From the NCBI RefSeq assembly GCF_001625575.1, contig NZ_AUXV01000007.1, forward strand, positions 186,001-250,000: a stretch of 64,000 nt of DNA. Reading direction: 5' to 3'. Under the pieces are notes generated by a model. That model was not told where the DNA came from, did not search any database, and saw only the letters and a program-made list of their open reading frames with translations. Of this stretch, positions 28,865-37,407 are shown piece after piece. Position 1 is the first letter of the stretch. Each line of letters opens with the position of its first letter. The position numbers and the translations under genes are program-made. The DNA is from Pseudoalteromonas luteoviolacea S2607 (GTDB lineage: Bacteria > Pseudomonadota > Gammaproteobacteria > Enterobacterales > Alteromonadaceae).

Positions 28865-29224
28865 TCACTGATCGAGTGGGGTATCGAAATCAGCTGGCTT
28901 TTCAAAATCGCCTGATATGCTTACGAGCTTATCGTTTTCAAAATAAACCGTTAAACTTTTTCGTACCTCAGAGTCACGGTCGATATTGAAGACATAATTA
29001 TAGTGCCACTTGCTAGAATCAAAAGCGTCTTTGGCTACAGGAGTACCAAGCACGTACATTACTTGTTCTCTGCTCATTTGAACTCTGAGCTTGTCAATAT
29101 CTGATTGCTCTAGAAAGTTACCCTGAGGAACATTGATCCTATAAACCCAGCTTGAACAACCGGACAAAAAAACACTCATTATGGCGGCGGTTAGCCAAGT
29201 TAAAAGGAGTTTATTGTACTGCAT
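28865..29224 (-). CDS. bamE: BamE, outer-membrane assembly lipoprotein
   Basis: This 119-residue lipoprotein (SmpA/OmlA family) stabilises the BamA-BamD part of the BAM complex. A lipoprotein signal ends in LSGC (Cys about 23), followed by YRINVPQGNFLEQSDIDKL, MSREQVMYVLGTP and W.YNYVF, which are the family signature around the DPBB-like fold. The length matches E. coli BamE (113). It is the second BAM lipoprotein gene in the window, about 4 kb from bamC. AAAAGGAG precedes the start by about 12 bases. Confidence 0.95.
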   Translation of the reverse strand: MQYNKLLLTWLTAAIMSVFLSGCSSWVYRINVPQGNFLEQSDIDKLRVQMSREQVMYVLGTPVAKDAFDSSKWHYNYVFNIDRDSEVRKSLTVYFENDKLVSISGDFEKPADFDTPLDQ

Positions 29225-29292
29225 GTATATGTGTATCCTTATTTTTGGTTATTACGAATGATACAGATTGCATAAAGAAGGTAAAGTAGATT

Positions 29293-29712
29293 GTGCATTT
29301 CGACAGCTTAATTTACGAAAAGTTTCTAAAAGTGAGAAATATAATAGTGACTGTGGATAAACAAGCAGAGTCAAATTGGCTTTTATATATTGTAGAAAAT
29401 GCTTTAGGCCATTGGTATACAGGCATCACGAATAATTTGGAACGAAGGCTTGCTCAACACAGTTGTGGTAAAGGAGCAAAAAGCTTAAGAGGAAAAGGGC
29501 CATTGAAGCTGATTATTGCTATATCGGGCCTTACTAAAAAGAACGCTGCTAGGTTGGAGTGGCGAGTCAAACAGTTGAACAGGCGTCAAAAGGTTCAGCT
29601 GGTGTCTGAGGCACTGAGTTTGGCCAGTGATTGCACTAAACCAGTAATCGATTGTGACACCTGTGAAAGCTTTTCCAGATTGATTTTATCTAATGAGTCA
29701 TCCATAGAGTGA
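29293..29712 (+). CDS. GIY-YIG domain protein (YhbQ-like)
   Basis: A compact GIY-YIG domain occupies about residues 29-105: NWLLYIVENA, then HWYTGITNNLERRLAQH with the catalytic Arg, LRGKGPLKLI, and ARLEWRVKQLNRRQK, the YhbQ/UPF0213 pattern. E. coli YhbQ is 100 residues. This frame has about 30 extra residues on both sides, and the C-terminal extra part lies antisense to the neighbouring peptidase gene. The start is uncertain: GTG codons at 29293, 29332, 29347 and 29353 are all possible, and a GTGAG tract favours 29347 or 29353. YhbQ-like proteins have been linked to DNA damage and nuclease activity, but a role here is not shown. Confidence 0.8.
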   Translation: MHFDSLIYEKFLKVRNIIVTVDKQAESNWLLYIVENALGHWYTGITNNLERRLAQHSCGKGAKSLRGKGPLKLIIAISGLTKKNAARLEWRVKQLNRRQKVQLVSEALSLASDCTKPVIDCDTCESFSRLILSNESSIE

Positions 29713-30494
29713 TGGTGTTCATCGACACCTGAACCAAAGTAAATAAAAGGGATTTTGGCACGGTGAAATGGGTAGTGATCACTGGCGCGAAGCCAATCAA
29801 TTTGTGGTGCGTTTAATTTCCTCGCCATTCTTTTTGAAGAAAAGTATAAGTTGAGCTTCACAGGTTGCGTGTTGAAGTGGCTTTCAATCTGCTCTTTCAT
29901 TGGCTTTAAGTCGCGAGACGCAAGTGCATATAATGTATTTCGCTTTTGAATATTGAGCATATCTAAATTGATATTCATCAATACGCGGGTTTTACCAAGT
30001 TGAGAGACAAAGTGCTTTGCACCATGAAGCCCTTTTTCTTCTGCGTCGGTAGCAACGAACACCAGGTCTCTTTTAAACTCTAAATTGTCCAAGCGTCTTG
30101 CGATATCCATCATTACAGCGACACCTGTAGCGTTGTCATTTGCACCTGGGTAGTGCCGATATTCACCTCCCCCTAAATGATCATAGTGCGCGGTAAAAAT
30201 AATAGCCGGTTCACACTGAGCAAAAGTGCAGGATTTTGTGGCAACTACGTTGTGCCCTGTACCAGTCTCGAAGAAGCCACGTTTAAACTCAAAGCTAGAA
30301 AACTTTACATCTAGTTTCAACTTCTCAAATTGCCTCATAATATAATAGGCACTGCGATGGGGGGATTGGGCACCAGAAGGGCGCCCTTCAAATTCTTTAC
30401 TTGTTAATATTACCATATCTCTGTCGAGCGCAGAGGAGAGTGCATACAAAGGCTGTAAAAGTAAGAAAAGGATGCTAATTCTTAGCCACTGCAT
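29595..30494 (-). CDS. Exported M28-family zinc aminopeptidase-like protein
   Basis: This 299-residue protein has a short signal peptide (about 1-20) and a complete M28 co-catalytic zinc site: AHYDHLGG, GANDNATG with the bridging Asp, DAEEKG with base and ligand Glu, NLDMLN, and DEHHHSMDD for the last His. It should be an active periplasmic or secreted aminopeptidase. Its ATG lies 20 bases inside the preceding TPR-lipoprotein gene, so the two are probably translated together. Its 3' end overlaps the convergent GIY-YIG gene by 118 bases, and that shared part encodes real family residues of the peptidase (the HHHSMDD zinc motif). Confidence 0.92.
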   Translation of the reverse strand: MQWLRISILFLLLQPLYALSSALDRDMVILTSKEFEGRPSGAQSPHRSAYYIMRQFEKLKLDVKFSSFEFKRGFFETGTGHNVVATKSCTFAQCEPAIIFTAHYDHLGGGEYRHYPGANDNATGVAVMMDIARRLDNLEFKRDLVFVATDAEEKGLHGAKHFVSQLGKTRVLMNINLDMLNIQKRNTLYALASRDLKPMKEQIESHFNTQPVKLNLYFSSKRMARKLNAPQIDWLRASDHYPFHRAKIPFIYFGSGVDEHHHSMDDSLDKINLEKLSQVSQSITGLVQSLAKLSASDTS

Positions 30495-31659
30495 CTAGCC
30501 ACTCCAACTTCCCTCGATACTGTAATTGATTGTGTTTGAACTGAGAAAGTGCAAGTGCACGCCGCAAATGTCGTTTAGTCAGCTCTAGCTTACCTAATGA
30601 ATAGTAGGCTTTGGCGAGTGCAAAATGCCCTTCGTGCATTCTTTTATCCAATTTCAAAGCGTCCCGATAGTAATTAATTGCTTTGACTGCATTACCTTGT
30701 TCAAGTGCCTCGTTACCTAAAGTAATTACATAATAAGGATTACTTTTTCTAACCTGATAGAGTTCAGTTCTAATTTGCTCTGCTTGCTCACTTCTATCAG
30801 TCAAATCGTATAATACAGCTAAGTTACCTTTGGCTGTGTTGTTGTCGGCATTTAATGCCAATGCTTGATTATACATACCTTCAGCAATATCGAGATTGCC
30901 TGAAATTCGATACAAAATAGCTAAGTTAGCCCAAGCACTTGAGTACTGAGAGTCCATTTCAATGGCAGCTTGAAAGTAGCTAAACGCGAGGTCTTGTCTT
31001 CCTTCAACCATATGAATTGCACCTTTGTTGTTGTAAAACATCGCAGTAACACGGTCTTTCGTTATTTCAGAAGTTCTAAATGCTTGGCGCCTGCTATTGG
31101 GGTCAAAGTCGATTGTCAGAGTCCTTGGTTGAGTATGCAAAACGTTCTTGCCAATATGCTTTATTCTGTCTTCATAGATTTTGAGGTTTATGTGGCCACT
31201 TAAAAAGTTATACCCTCGACTACTAGCCCAATATTCGGGCACATGCACTTTTTGAAACTGACCTTTTAAGTTCAAATATTCAGACAAGCTATACGCCAAT
31301 ATAGACAATGAAAGGCAGTTAGCATTCAAATTGTGGTAAGCCTGTGATGCAGTGAGATTTGCATCACTCATATATGAGAGGGTGTTGTCGCCGTTATCTA
31401 ACAAAAACTGCATGATGACTTGGGCGCTGCGTAACTCTGGTTGTTCATTGCGTTTGAAGGTTTGATTCAGTGTCTCAACAATGCTTTCGTCGAGTATGAA
31501 GATCTCTTCTTGAGTCTCAACAGGCAATGCCTTGAAAGGGGTATTATCGAGAAGGGTTAAATCGACGCGGGGAGGGTTTGTCGATTCACAGCCGGTAATA
31601 AAAACACTAGAAACACATAACAGAATGGTACTAAAAACGTTTTGATAACTTAACTTCAT
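30475..31659 (-). CDS. Lipoprotein with transglutaminase-like and TPR domains
   Basis: This 394-residue lipoprotein has its lipobox ITGC ending at about residue 24. An N-terminal domain carries NANCLSLSILAYSLSEYL, SGHINLKIY and LTIDFDP, matching the Cys, His and Asp positions of the transglutaminase-like fold. From about residue 205 there are four or so TPR repeats (AMFYNNKGAIHMVEG, SAWANLAILYRISGNLDIAE, AKGNLAVLYDL, GHFALAKAYYSLGKLELTK). The substrate is unknown. It overlaps the M28 peptidase start by 20 bases, suggesting a shared envelope role in peptide processing or binding. Confidence 0.8.
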   Translation of the reverse strand: MKLSYQNVFSTILLCVSSVFITGCESTNPPRVDLTLLDNTPFKALPVETQEEIFILDESIVETLNQTFKRNEQPELRSAQVIMQFLLDNGDNTLSYMSDANLTASQAYHNLNANCLSLSILAYSLSEYLNLKGQFQKVHVPEYWASSRGYNFLSGHINLKIYEDRIKHIGKNVLHTQPRTLTIDFDPNSRRQAFRTSEITKDRVTAMFYNNKGAIHMVEGRQDLAFSYFQAAIEMDSQYSSAWANLAILYRISGNLDIAEGMYNQALALNADNNTAKGNLAVLYDLTDRSEQAEQIRTELYQVRKSNPYYVITLGNEALEQGNAVKAINYYRDALKLDKRMHEGHFALAKAYYSLGKLELTKRHLRRALALSQFKHNQLQYRGKLEWLDAVAKN

Positions 31660-31764
31660 TTAAATTACTCCCAACTGCTTATCTATTACTAGCGTAGCGA
31701 ATGTTGGGAGTAAATAAAGAAAAAATTGTTACAAAGCATTGCGGGCTTTGTATGTGGTGACGAG

Positions 31765-33669
31765 CTAGAAAGTCGCCACGAGTTTATCTAATGCTTTAGC
31801 AGAATCAGCAAGTTGCTGAATAGCTTGCTCAGTATTTAGCTGCTCATTCATTACTTCATCACTAATGACACTGATTTGTTCAATGCTGCGCCCGACGTCA
31901 ACAACAACATTGCTTTGCTCTTCTGTAGCTGTGGCAATCAGTGTTGTCATATCGTTGATCTGATTGGCTGTTTCTGTAATGCGATCCATCAGCTCAACAG
32001 ATGTTTGCATTTGGCTTACACTTTGCTCGGCTTGCTTTGAAGACAACGCAATTTGTTCAACGATAGAATCAGATGCAGAGGTAAGCTCTGTAATCGTTGC
32101 CTGAATCTCATCCGTTGATTGAGAGGTCCTGCTTGCCAATGCCCTTACTTCATCAGCGACAACCGCAAAGCCTCTGCCGTGCTCACCTGCTCGGGCCGAT
32201 TCAATAGCAGCATTGAGGGCGAGTAGATTGGTCTGCTCTGAGATTGCACGGATAACATCAAGAATATTGGCGATTGACTGTGTTTTACTAGCGAGCGTCG
32301 CAACCTGTGTAGCCATATTTTGAATATCTGTTGCCAATTCCATTAATGTCTCTTGGCTGGTTTGTACACAATCGTGACTTTCTTCAGAGCTATCTTTACT
32401 AGCAAGCGTGAGTTTTGCCGTGTTGTTTGCACTACCGGCAATTTCTTGAACGGTTGCAGCCATTTCGTTAATTGCTGCAGCAACTGAAATGGTTTGGTTT
32501 TTTTGCTCGTCCAGGCATTGCGAGTTACGCTGTGATTGCGCGAAAACTTGCTCACTGGCAGCGCGTATATCACGGCTTTCACTTGCCACTTTAGTAATTG
32601 CTGACTCTATCTTACCAATAAATTGATTAAATCCATCTCCCAGCGCTGCTAGCTCAGGCTGTTCAGAGTTAGGGACTCGATAACTTAAGTTGGCATCGCC
32701 ACTACCCAATTGCTTAAATACGTCTGCCATTTTTAGTAATGGTGCACTTAATGTGCGCGCCAAAAGCACACTGATAATACTCGCCACAAGGGCAATAACG
32801 AGTGCAAACGTTACGATTTGCCATTGCAGATTATTCACTTCAGAGAAAACTTCACTCTGAGGGACCTGTGCAATAACGTACAAATCTGTTTCTGGAATTT
32901 GGTTGGCGGCAACGAGCACAGGCTCACCCTGAGACTCAAGCTTTAAAATGTTTAGCTTTGAGCCATTGAGTAGCTGAGAGGCAGCCGATTTGTCGTAAAA
33001 TTGATTTAAATTGGCTTTTGCAACCAGACTTGCGTCTGGGTGTAATTGAACAGAGCCTTGCTTATTAACGACAAAGACAAAGCCGCTTTTTTCGATACGC
33101 ATGTTTGCGAGTTTTCTTTGCATTTCGTCAATGCTTTTAGCCAGACCAGCAAGGCCAATACCATTGGTTTGCTGATGGTTGACGAACATTTTGACATCGC
33201 CAGGCGCTTCTTGGAATATGCTAATTGAATATGACTGGTTACTGCTTTTGAAGGCAAAGAACCAGCCATCTTGTTGTTGGTTTAATACGCGTAAAAAACC
33301 GCTTTGATTCCAGTATTTATAATTCTCTCTATTTGCCCATGAGGCAGTCGCAAGCCCGTATTGGCGCTGTAGCCTATTCAATTCTTCAAGCAGCAATTTT
33401 TCGTCGAGTTGACCATTTTTAGCTGCATCAACAATAAATTGGTTGCTAGAAAGTTGCTTGGCAGCATTCTTCAAAACCACAATTTCTTGCTCTAGAGATT
33501 TGGTGATGCTTTCAACTTTACTGGGTAATTCAGAGCTAAGCATTCTAGTCTCTACCATTGTTTTTGATTGGTAAACTGAGATAAAGCCGATCAAACTTGC
33601 AACGAGTATTGCCGTTGCACTACCTAGAATGGTGATTTTCTGCGTGATTGTTAAACCTGTGTTACTCAT
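31765..33669 (-). CDS. Methyl-accepting chemotaxis protein
   Basis: This 634-residue chemoreceptor has a transmembrane helix at about 12-32, a periplasmic Cache-type sensor (to about 280, with [15 protein letters not shown] and [17 protein letters not shown]), a second helix at about 283-307, HAMP ([13 protein letters not shown]), and the signalling tip [26 protein letters not shown] (shown here in parts; DEVRALA follows). The QLHPD segment resembles dCache receptors for small organic ligands. It has no C-terminal CheR pentapeptide. It stands alone, with no che genes nearby. Confidence 0.95.
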   Translation of the reverse strand: MSNTGLTITQKITILGSATAILVASLIGFISVYQSKTMVETRMLSSELPSKVESITKSLEQEIVVLKNAAKQLSSNQFIVDAAKNGQLDEKLLLEELNRLQRQYGLATASWANRENYKYWNQSGFLRVLNQQQDGWFFAFKSSNQSYSISIFQEAPGDVKMFVNHQQTNGIGLAGLAKSIDEMQRKLANMRIEKSGFVFVVNKQGSVQLHPDASLVAKANLNQFYDKSAASQLLNGSKLNILKLESQGEPVLVAANQIPETDLYVIAQVPQSEVFSEVNNLQWQIVTFALVIALVASIISVLLARTLSAPLLKMADVFKQLGSGDANLSYRVPNSEQPELAALGDGFNQFIGKIESAITKVASESRDIRAASEQVFAQSQRNSQCLDEQKNQTISVAAAINEMAATVQEIAGSANNTAKLTLASKDSSEESHDCVQTSQETLMELATDIQNMATQVATLASKTQSIANILDVIRAISEQTNLLALNAAIESARAGEHGRGFAVVADEVRALASRTSQSTDEIQATITELTSASDSIVEQIALSSKQAEQSVSQMQTSVELMDRITETANQINDMTTLIATATEEQSNVVVDVGRSIEQISVISDEVMNEQLNTEQAIQQLADSAKALDKLVATF

Positions 33670-33784
33670 TTAGCCTACTAGTACTTATTACCATGTGGCG
33701 ATAATTTTAGCATGGTCAATAATTAACACATATACATTTATAGTAATTGTCTATAAACATAATGAAAAAGCATTAAAAATGTAT

Positions 33785-33816
33785 TAAAAAAGCCCATAGT
33801 TTGCACTAATGGGCCT
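33785..33816 (-). terminator. Terminator after ilvC
   Basis: On the minus strand GCCCAT pairs with ATGGGC around an AGT...ACT-extended loop and is followed by six Ts. It lies 25 bases past the ilvC stop. Confidence 0.75.
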
Positions 33817-33840
33817 TGGTTCTAACAAGCGAACTTTACT

Positions 33841-35313
33841 TTAAACAATGCGTTTCATTGCGGACATGTAACCGCGTAGCTCTTTGCCAATGGTTTCAAC
33901 TGGGTGACTGCGAATTGCATCATTTACTGCAATGAGTTTTTGATTATCCACGTAATTGTCTGCCGTGCTCAATCCTGCACCAATAACATCACTTTGAATG
34001 TTTTCCATAAATGGTTTCAACAGAGGTAGGCAAGCATGGTTATATAGATAGCAACCATATTCAGCCGTATCAGAAATGGTTCTATTCATTTCAAACAGCT
34101 TCTTACGAGCAATCGTGTTGGCAATCAAAGGCGTTTCGTGCAGCGACTCATAGTAAGCAGACTCATCAATAATGCCAGCAGCTGTCATGGTCTCAAATGC
34201 AAGTTCGACACCCGCTTTAACCATCGCCACCATTAAAATGCCTTTATCAAAAAATGTTTGCTCTGAGATATGTTGTTCAGTATTTGATTGTTTCTCGAAG
34301 GCCGTTTCTGCGGTCTCTGCGCGCCAAGTAAGCAGTTTTGCATCACCTTCAGCCCAGTCAGCCATCATACCTTTGGAAAACTCACCACTGATAATGTCAT
34401 CCATATGTTTGTTATACAGCGGCGTCATGAGTGTTTTAAGCTCTTCGCTTAACTCAAAAGCTTTAATCTTGGCAGGGTTTGAAAGTCTGTCCATCATATT
34501 GGTTATACCACCATGCTTAAGCGCCTCAGTGATCACTTCCCAACCGTATTGGATAAGCTTAGACGCATAATCAGGTGCGATACCTTGCTCAACCATTTTA
34601 TCAAAACACAGCAAAGAGCCTGTTTGTAACATGCCACATAAAATAGTTTGCTCACCCATAAGGTCTGACTTAACTTCTGCAATAAAAGATGAGTTAAGTA
34701 CACCTGCACGATGCCCTCCGGTACCAGCAGCATAAGCTTTAGCCTGCGCTAATCCTTTGCCTTGTGGGTCATTTTCAGGGTGGACAGCAATAAGAGTTGG
34801 TACACCAAAACCTCTTTTGTACTCTTCCCTCACTTCTGTGCCTGGGCATTTAGGTGCGACCATAATGACGGTGATGTCTTCTCTAACCTGCATGCCTTCT
34901 TCAACGATATTGAAGCCATGTGAGTACGCAAGTGTTGCGCCTTGCTTCATTAAGGGCATAACGGCGGTGACAACTGCAGAGTGTTGCTTGTCAGGTGTTA
35001 AGTTTAGAACGAGGTCAGCGTCTGGGATTAACTCTTCATACGTGCCAACAACAAAGCCATTGTCGCTTGCATTTAAATATGACTGTCTCTTTTCGTCAAT
35101 CGCTGACTGCCTCAGCGCGTAAGAGACGTTTAGCCCAGAGTCTCTCAAGTTTAGGCCTTGATTTAATCCTTGCGCACCACAGCCAACAATAACTAGCTTT
35201 TTACCTAGTAAAACCTCAACGCCCTCACTAAACTCTGAAGGGTTCATAAATTCGCATTGTGCTAATTGCGCTAGCTGCTCTCGCAATGATAAAGAATTAA
35301 AATAGTTCGCCAT
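33841..35313 (-). CDS. ilvC: Ketol-acid reductoisomerase (class II)
   Basis: IlvC converts acetolactate and acetohydroxybutyrate to dihydroxy acids with NADPH and Mg in valine, leucine and isoleucine synthesis. The 490 residues make it the long, class II form found in E. coli (491). The Rossmann motif [36 protein letters not shown] and two C-terminal knotted helical domains are visible. It is divergent from ilvY over 131 bases, the classic arrangement in which IlvY activates ilvC when substrate is bound. Confidence 0.97.
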   Translation of the reverse strand: MANYFNSLSLREQLAQLAQCEFMNPSEFSEGVEVLLGKKLVIVGCGAQGLNQGLNLRDSGLNVSYALRQSAIDEKRQSYLNASDNGFVVGTYEELIPDADLVLNLTPDKQHSAVVTAVMPLMKQGATLAYSHGFNIVEEGMQVREDITVIMVAPKCPGTEVREEYKRGFGVPTLIAVHPENDPQGKGLAQAKAYAAGTGGHRAGVLNSSFIAEVKSDLMGEQTILCGMLQTGSLLCFDKMVEQGIAPDYASKLIQYGWEVITEALKHGGITNMMDRLSNPAKIKAFELSEELKTLMTPLYNKHMDDIISGEFSKGMMADWAEGDAKLLTWRAETAETAFEKQSNTEQHISEQTFFDKGILMVAMVKAGVELAFETMTAAGIIDESAYYESLHETPLIANTIARKKLFEMNRTISDTAEYGCYLYNHACLPLLKPFMENIQSDVIGAGLSTADNYVDNQKLIAVNDAIRSHPVETIGKELRGYMSAMKRIV

Positions 35314-35444
35314 GTCAGATCCTGCTTATGTCTTAATGTTACTCTGTTTTTCAATATAAGATTAAGATAAGAGGATATTTAGGTTGCGTAAAATGATATA
35401 TTTAAATTATTGTATTTCATAATTTGAAATGCGGCGATGATCAA

Positions 35445-36338
35445 ATGGACCACAAACAGCTCAATTACTTCCTTGCCCTTGCAGATACCCTGCACTTTAC
35501 ACGCGCCAGTGAACGTTGTTACATCAGTCCTCCCACCCTGAGTCGGCAGATTAAACAGCTAGAAAACGAAGTCGGTTCGGCGTTATTTATTCGTGATAAT
35601 CGGAGTGTATCTCTTACACCGCAAGGAAAAGCTTTTGTTCACTATGCACAAGCAACGTTATCAAGCTGGCGTCAATTTAAAAGCGAATGCCAAGATGATT
35701 CTCAGCCACTGTCTGGCGAGCTGAGCCTCTATTGCTCCGTGACCGCATCCTACAGTTTTATATACGATTTGTTTGCTCGATATAGAAAAGAATTTCCTCA
35801 GGTGGAGCTAAATCTAATAACGGGAGACCCCGCACATTCAATTACTCAGGTGCAAAGTGATTTAACGGATGTCGCGGTGGCCGTTAAGCCTGCAAGTTTA
35901 GCACAAGGCATTGAATATCAATCCATAGGCCGTTCACGACTGGTATTTATCGCACCGACCATGCAATGCCCATTAACTGATACCTTGAATAATTGCACCG
36001 AGGGTTCGCTGCCTTGGGCGCAATTGCCCTATATCGTGCCCGAGCAGGGGGTTTTGAAAGAACGGATTGATAGTTTTTTTAAACGTATGTCTATCCAGCC
36101 GCAAGTGTATGCGCATGTATCAGGACATGAGGCGATGGTTGCGCTGACAAGTTTAGGATTTGGTGTGGCCTACGTACCTGAAATTGTGCTTGCGCAAAGT
36201 CCATTTAAAAATCAAGTACAACAGCTGAATTTACAGTCTGAAGAGATTGATATTGGCCTTGTGACGAAGAAGAAACGTCTTCAAGATCCGGTAATTAATA
36301 AATTATTTAGCGTCGCTGAAGGAATATTTAATTCGTAA
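35445..36338 (+). CDS. ilvY: IlvY, LysR-type activator of ilvC
   Basis: This 297-residue LysR-type regulator has the N-terminal winged helix (LNYFLALADTLHFTRASERCYISPPTLSRQ, given as a region at residues 5-34) and a ligand-binding domain close to E. coli IlvY (SGELSLYCSVTASYS, SGHEAMVALTSLGFGVAYVP). It should activate ilvC in answer to acetolactate or acetohydroxybutyrate. The ATG at 35445 aligns with the family start; an ATG seven codons earlier is open but unsupported. It is divergent from ilvC, and binding sites are expected at 35314-35444. Confidence 0.94.
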   Translation: MDHKQLNYFLALADTLHFTRASERCYISPPTLSRQIKQLENEVGSALFIRDNRSVSLTPQGKAFVHYAQATLSSWRQFKSECQDDSQPLSGELSLYCSVTASYSFIYDLFARYRKEFPQVELNLITGDPAHSITQVQSDLTDVAVAVKPASLAQGIEYQSIGRSRLVFIAPTMQCPLTDTLNNCTEGSLPWAQLPYIVPEQGVLKERIDSFFKRMSIQPQVYAHVSGHEAMVALTSLGFGVAYVPEIVLAQSPFKNQVQQLNLQSEEIDIGLVTKKKRLQDPVINKLFSVAEGIFNS

Positions 36339-36400
36339 AGCTAGAGTTCAGTTAACCGCTGTAGACTCGCAAAAATATAAATCAAATGCGGGGTTTAGCA

Positions 36401-37120
36401 GTGCATACCGTTCTAATCGCAGAGAGTAAAGTTAATAGTTTGGCAGCGCCATTAGCTGCACTTCAAGGTCAAGGTTTTGATGTGCAGACGATGGTGCTAG
36501 AAAATTTGGATCATGTAAATCACAGAAATAATCAAGGAATTGTGAATAGCATTGTGATTGATCAAACGATTGCCACGAGTGCAAGGTTTGACACAATAAA
36601 CACGCTTAAATCTCACTTTCAGGTGCCAGTACTTGTTTCTGTTGATGACAACAATGACGATATTCAAAGTTTATTGTTGGAGCTCGGCGCGGATGATGTC
36701 GTCTCAACTAACGCAAAACCGAGGTTATGGCGCGCGCGTCTCGATGCGCTGAGTCGCAAAGTACGTTGTTTAGAGGTCGCTTCTACTCGCACGTCGAGCA
36801 GCGAGCTCACGTTTGGCAACCTTACTATCAAAGGCGACGAGCGCACTGTACTACTCAATGATCAATTAGTAAGCTTGACAACCCACGAGTTTGATCTAAT
36901 TTGGTTATTAGCCTCTCGTGCGCCAAAAGTAGTTAGCCGAGAAGAAATATATCAAAAGATCATTGGTCAGCACTATCAAGCTAATAGCCGTACCATTGAT
37001 GTACGTGTTTCTTGCCTGAGAAAAAAGCTTGGCGACAACGCCAGCAGCCCGCAAAAAATCAAAACGGTGTGGCGACAAGGATACCTATTTGTAAAAGAGG
37101 CTTGGGAACAAAATTTATAG
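36401..37120 (+). CDS. Orphan OmpR-family response regulator with atypical receiver
   Basis: This 239-residue regulator has a receiver domain and an OmpR-type winged helix (LTTHEFDLIWLLASRAPKVVSREEI, listed as residues about 155-180; then SRTIDVRVSCLRKKLGD and KTVWRQGYLFV). In the receiver, Asp54 (IVIDQ) is at the expected phosphorylation site and a Lys-Pro follows later, but the acidic pair is AE instead of DD or ED. A GTG at 36401 behind GCGGGG is preferred to an ATG at 36386. No histidine kinase is adjacent. It lies ahead of the iron-type locus on the same strand, so it may be its regulator, but that is inference. Confidence 0.82.
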   Translation: MHTVLIAESKVNSLAAPLAALQGQGFDVQTMVLENLDHVNHRNNQGIVNSIVIDQTIATSARFDTINTLKSHFQVPVLVSVDDNNDDIQSLLLELGADDVVSTNAKPRLWRARLDALSRKVRCLEVASTRTSSSELTFGNLTIKGDERTVLLNDQLVSLTTHEFDLIWLLASRAPKVVSREEIYQKIIGQHYQANSRTIDVRVSCLRKKLGDNASSPQKIKTVWRQGYLFVKEAWEQNL

Positions 37121-37143
37121 TTCGAATTTTTCGAACTATAAAT
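37113..37143. other. 14-bp perfect inverted repeat at the regulator's stop codon
   Basis: Arms at 37113-37126 and 37130-37143 are perfect complements (core TATAGTTCGAA / TTCGAACTATA) around TTT. The TAG of the preceding gene lies in the left arm. No clean T run follows, so it could be a terminator of the hairpin-only type or an operator-like palindrome. Confidence 0.6.
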
Positions 37144-37373
37144 CAACTCCTTTCTGTTAAAAAAAGGTTTGTTTTTTTTGTTTTATCTGTAGTAATAAAC
37201 TCAATTTCTATTCAAAACAGTTAGTTACAAATTTATTTGTTATTAATGCTAGTGACTCTTATTTTCTCTTCTATATTTAATCTTATCTCTACCCCCTTAT
37301 TTGTATACTTTTAACAACGCTAATAATATTGATTCCTATTTAGAGGGGTGTATACTTTTTGCCGTTAAGAAAA

Positions 37374-37394
37374 TGCAAATACAAATAATTTTCA
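37374..37394. promoter_or_regulatory. Fur-box-like palindrome before the DUF4856 gene
   Basis: The 21 bases TGCAAAT-N7-ATTTTCA form an imperfect palindrome and agree with the 21-base form of the Fur consensus at 14 positions by hand count. It lies 13 bases before the ATG, where bound Fur would block expression. The surrounding 37144-37407 stretch is very AT-rich and holds no gene. Function is inferred from position and pattern. Confidence 0.4.
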
Positions 37395-37407
37395 TAGGAA
37401 ACGTCCA

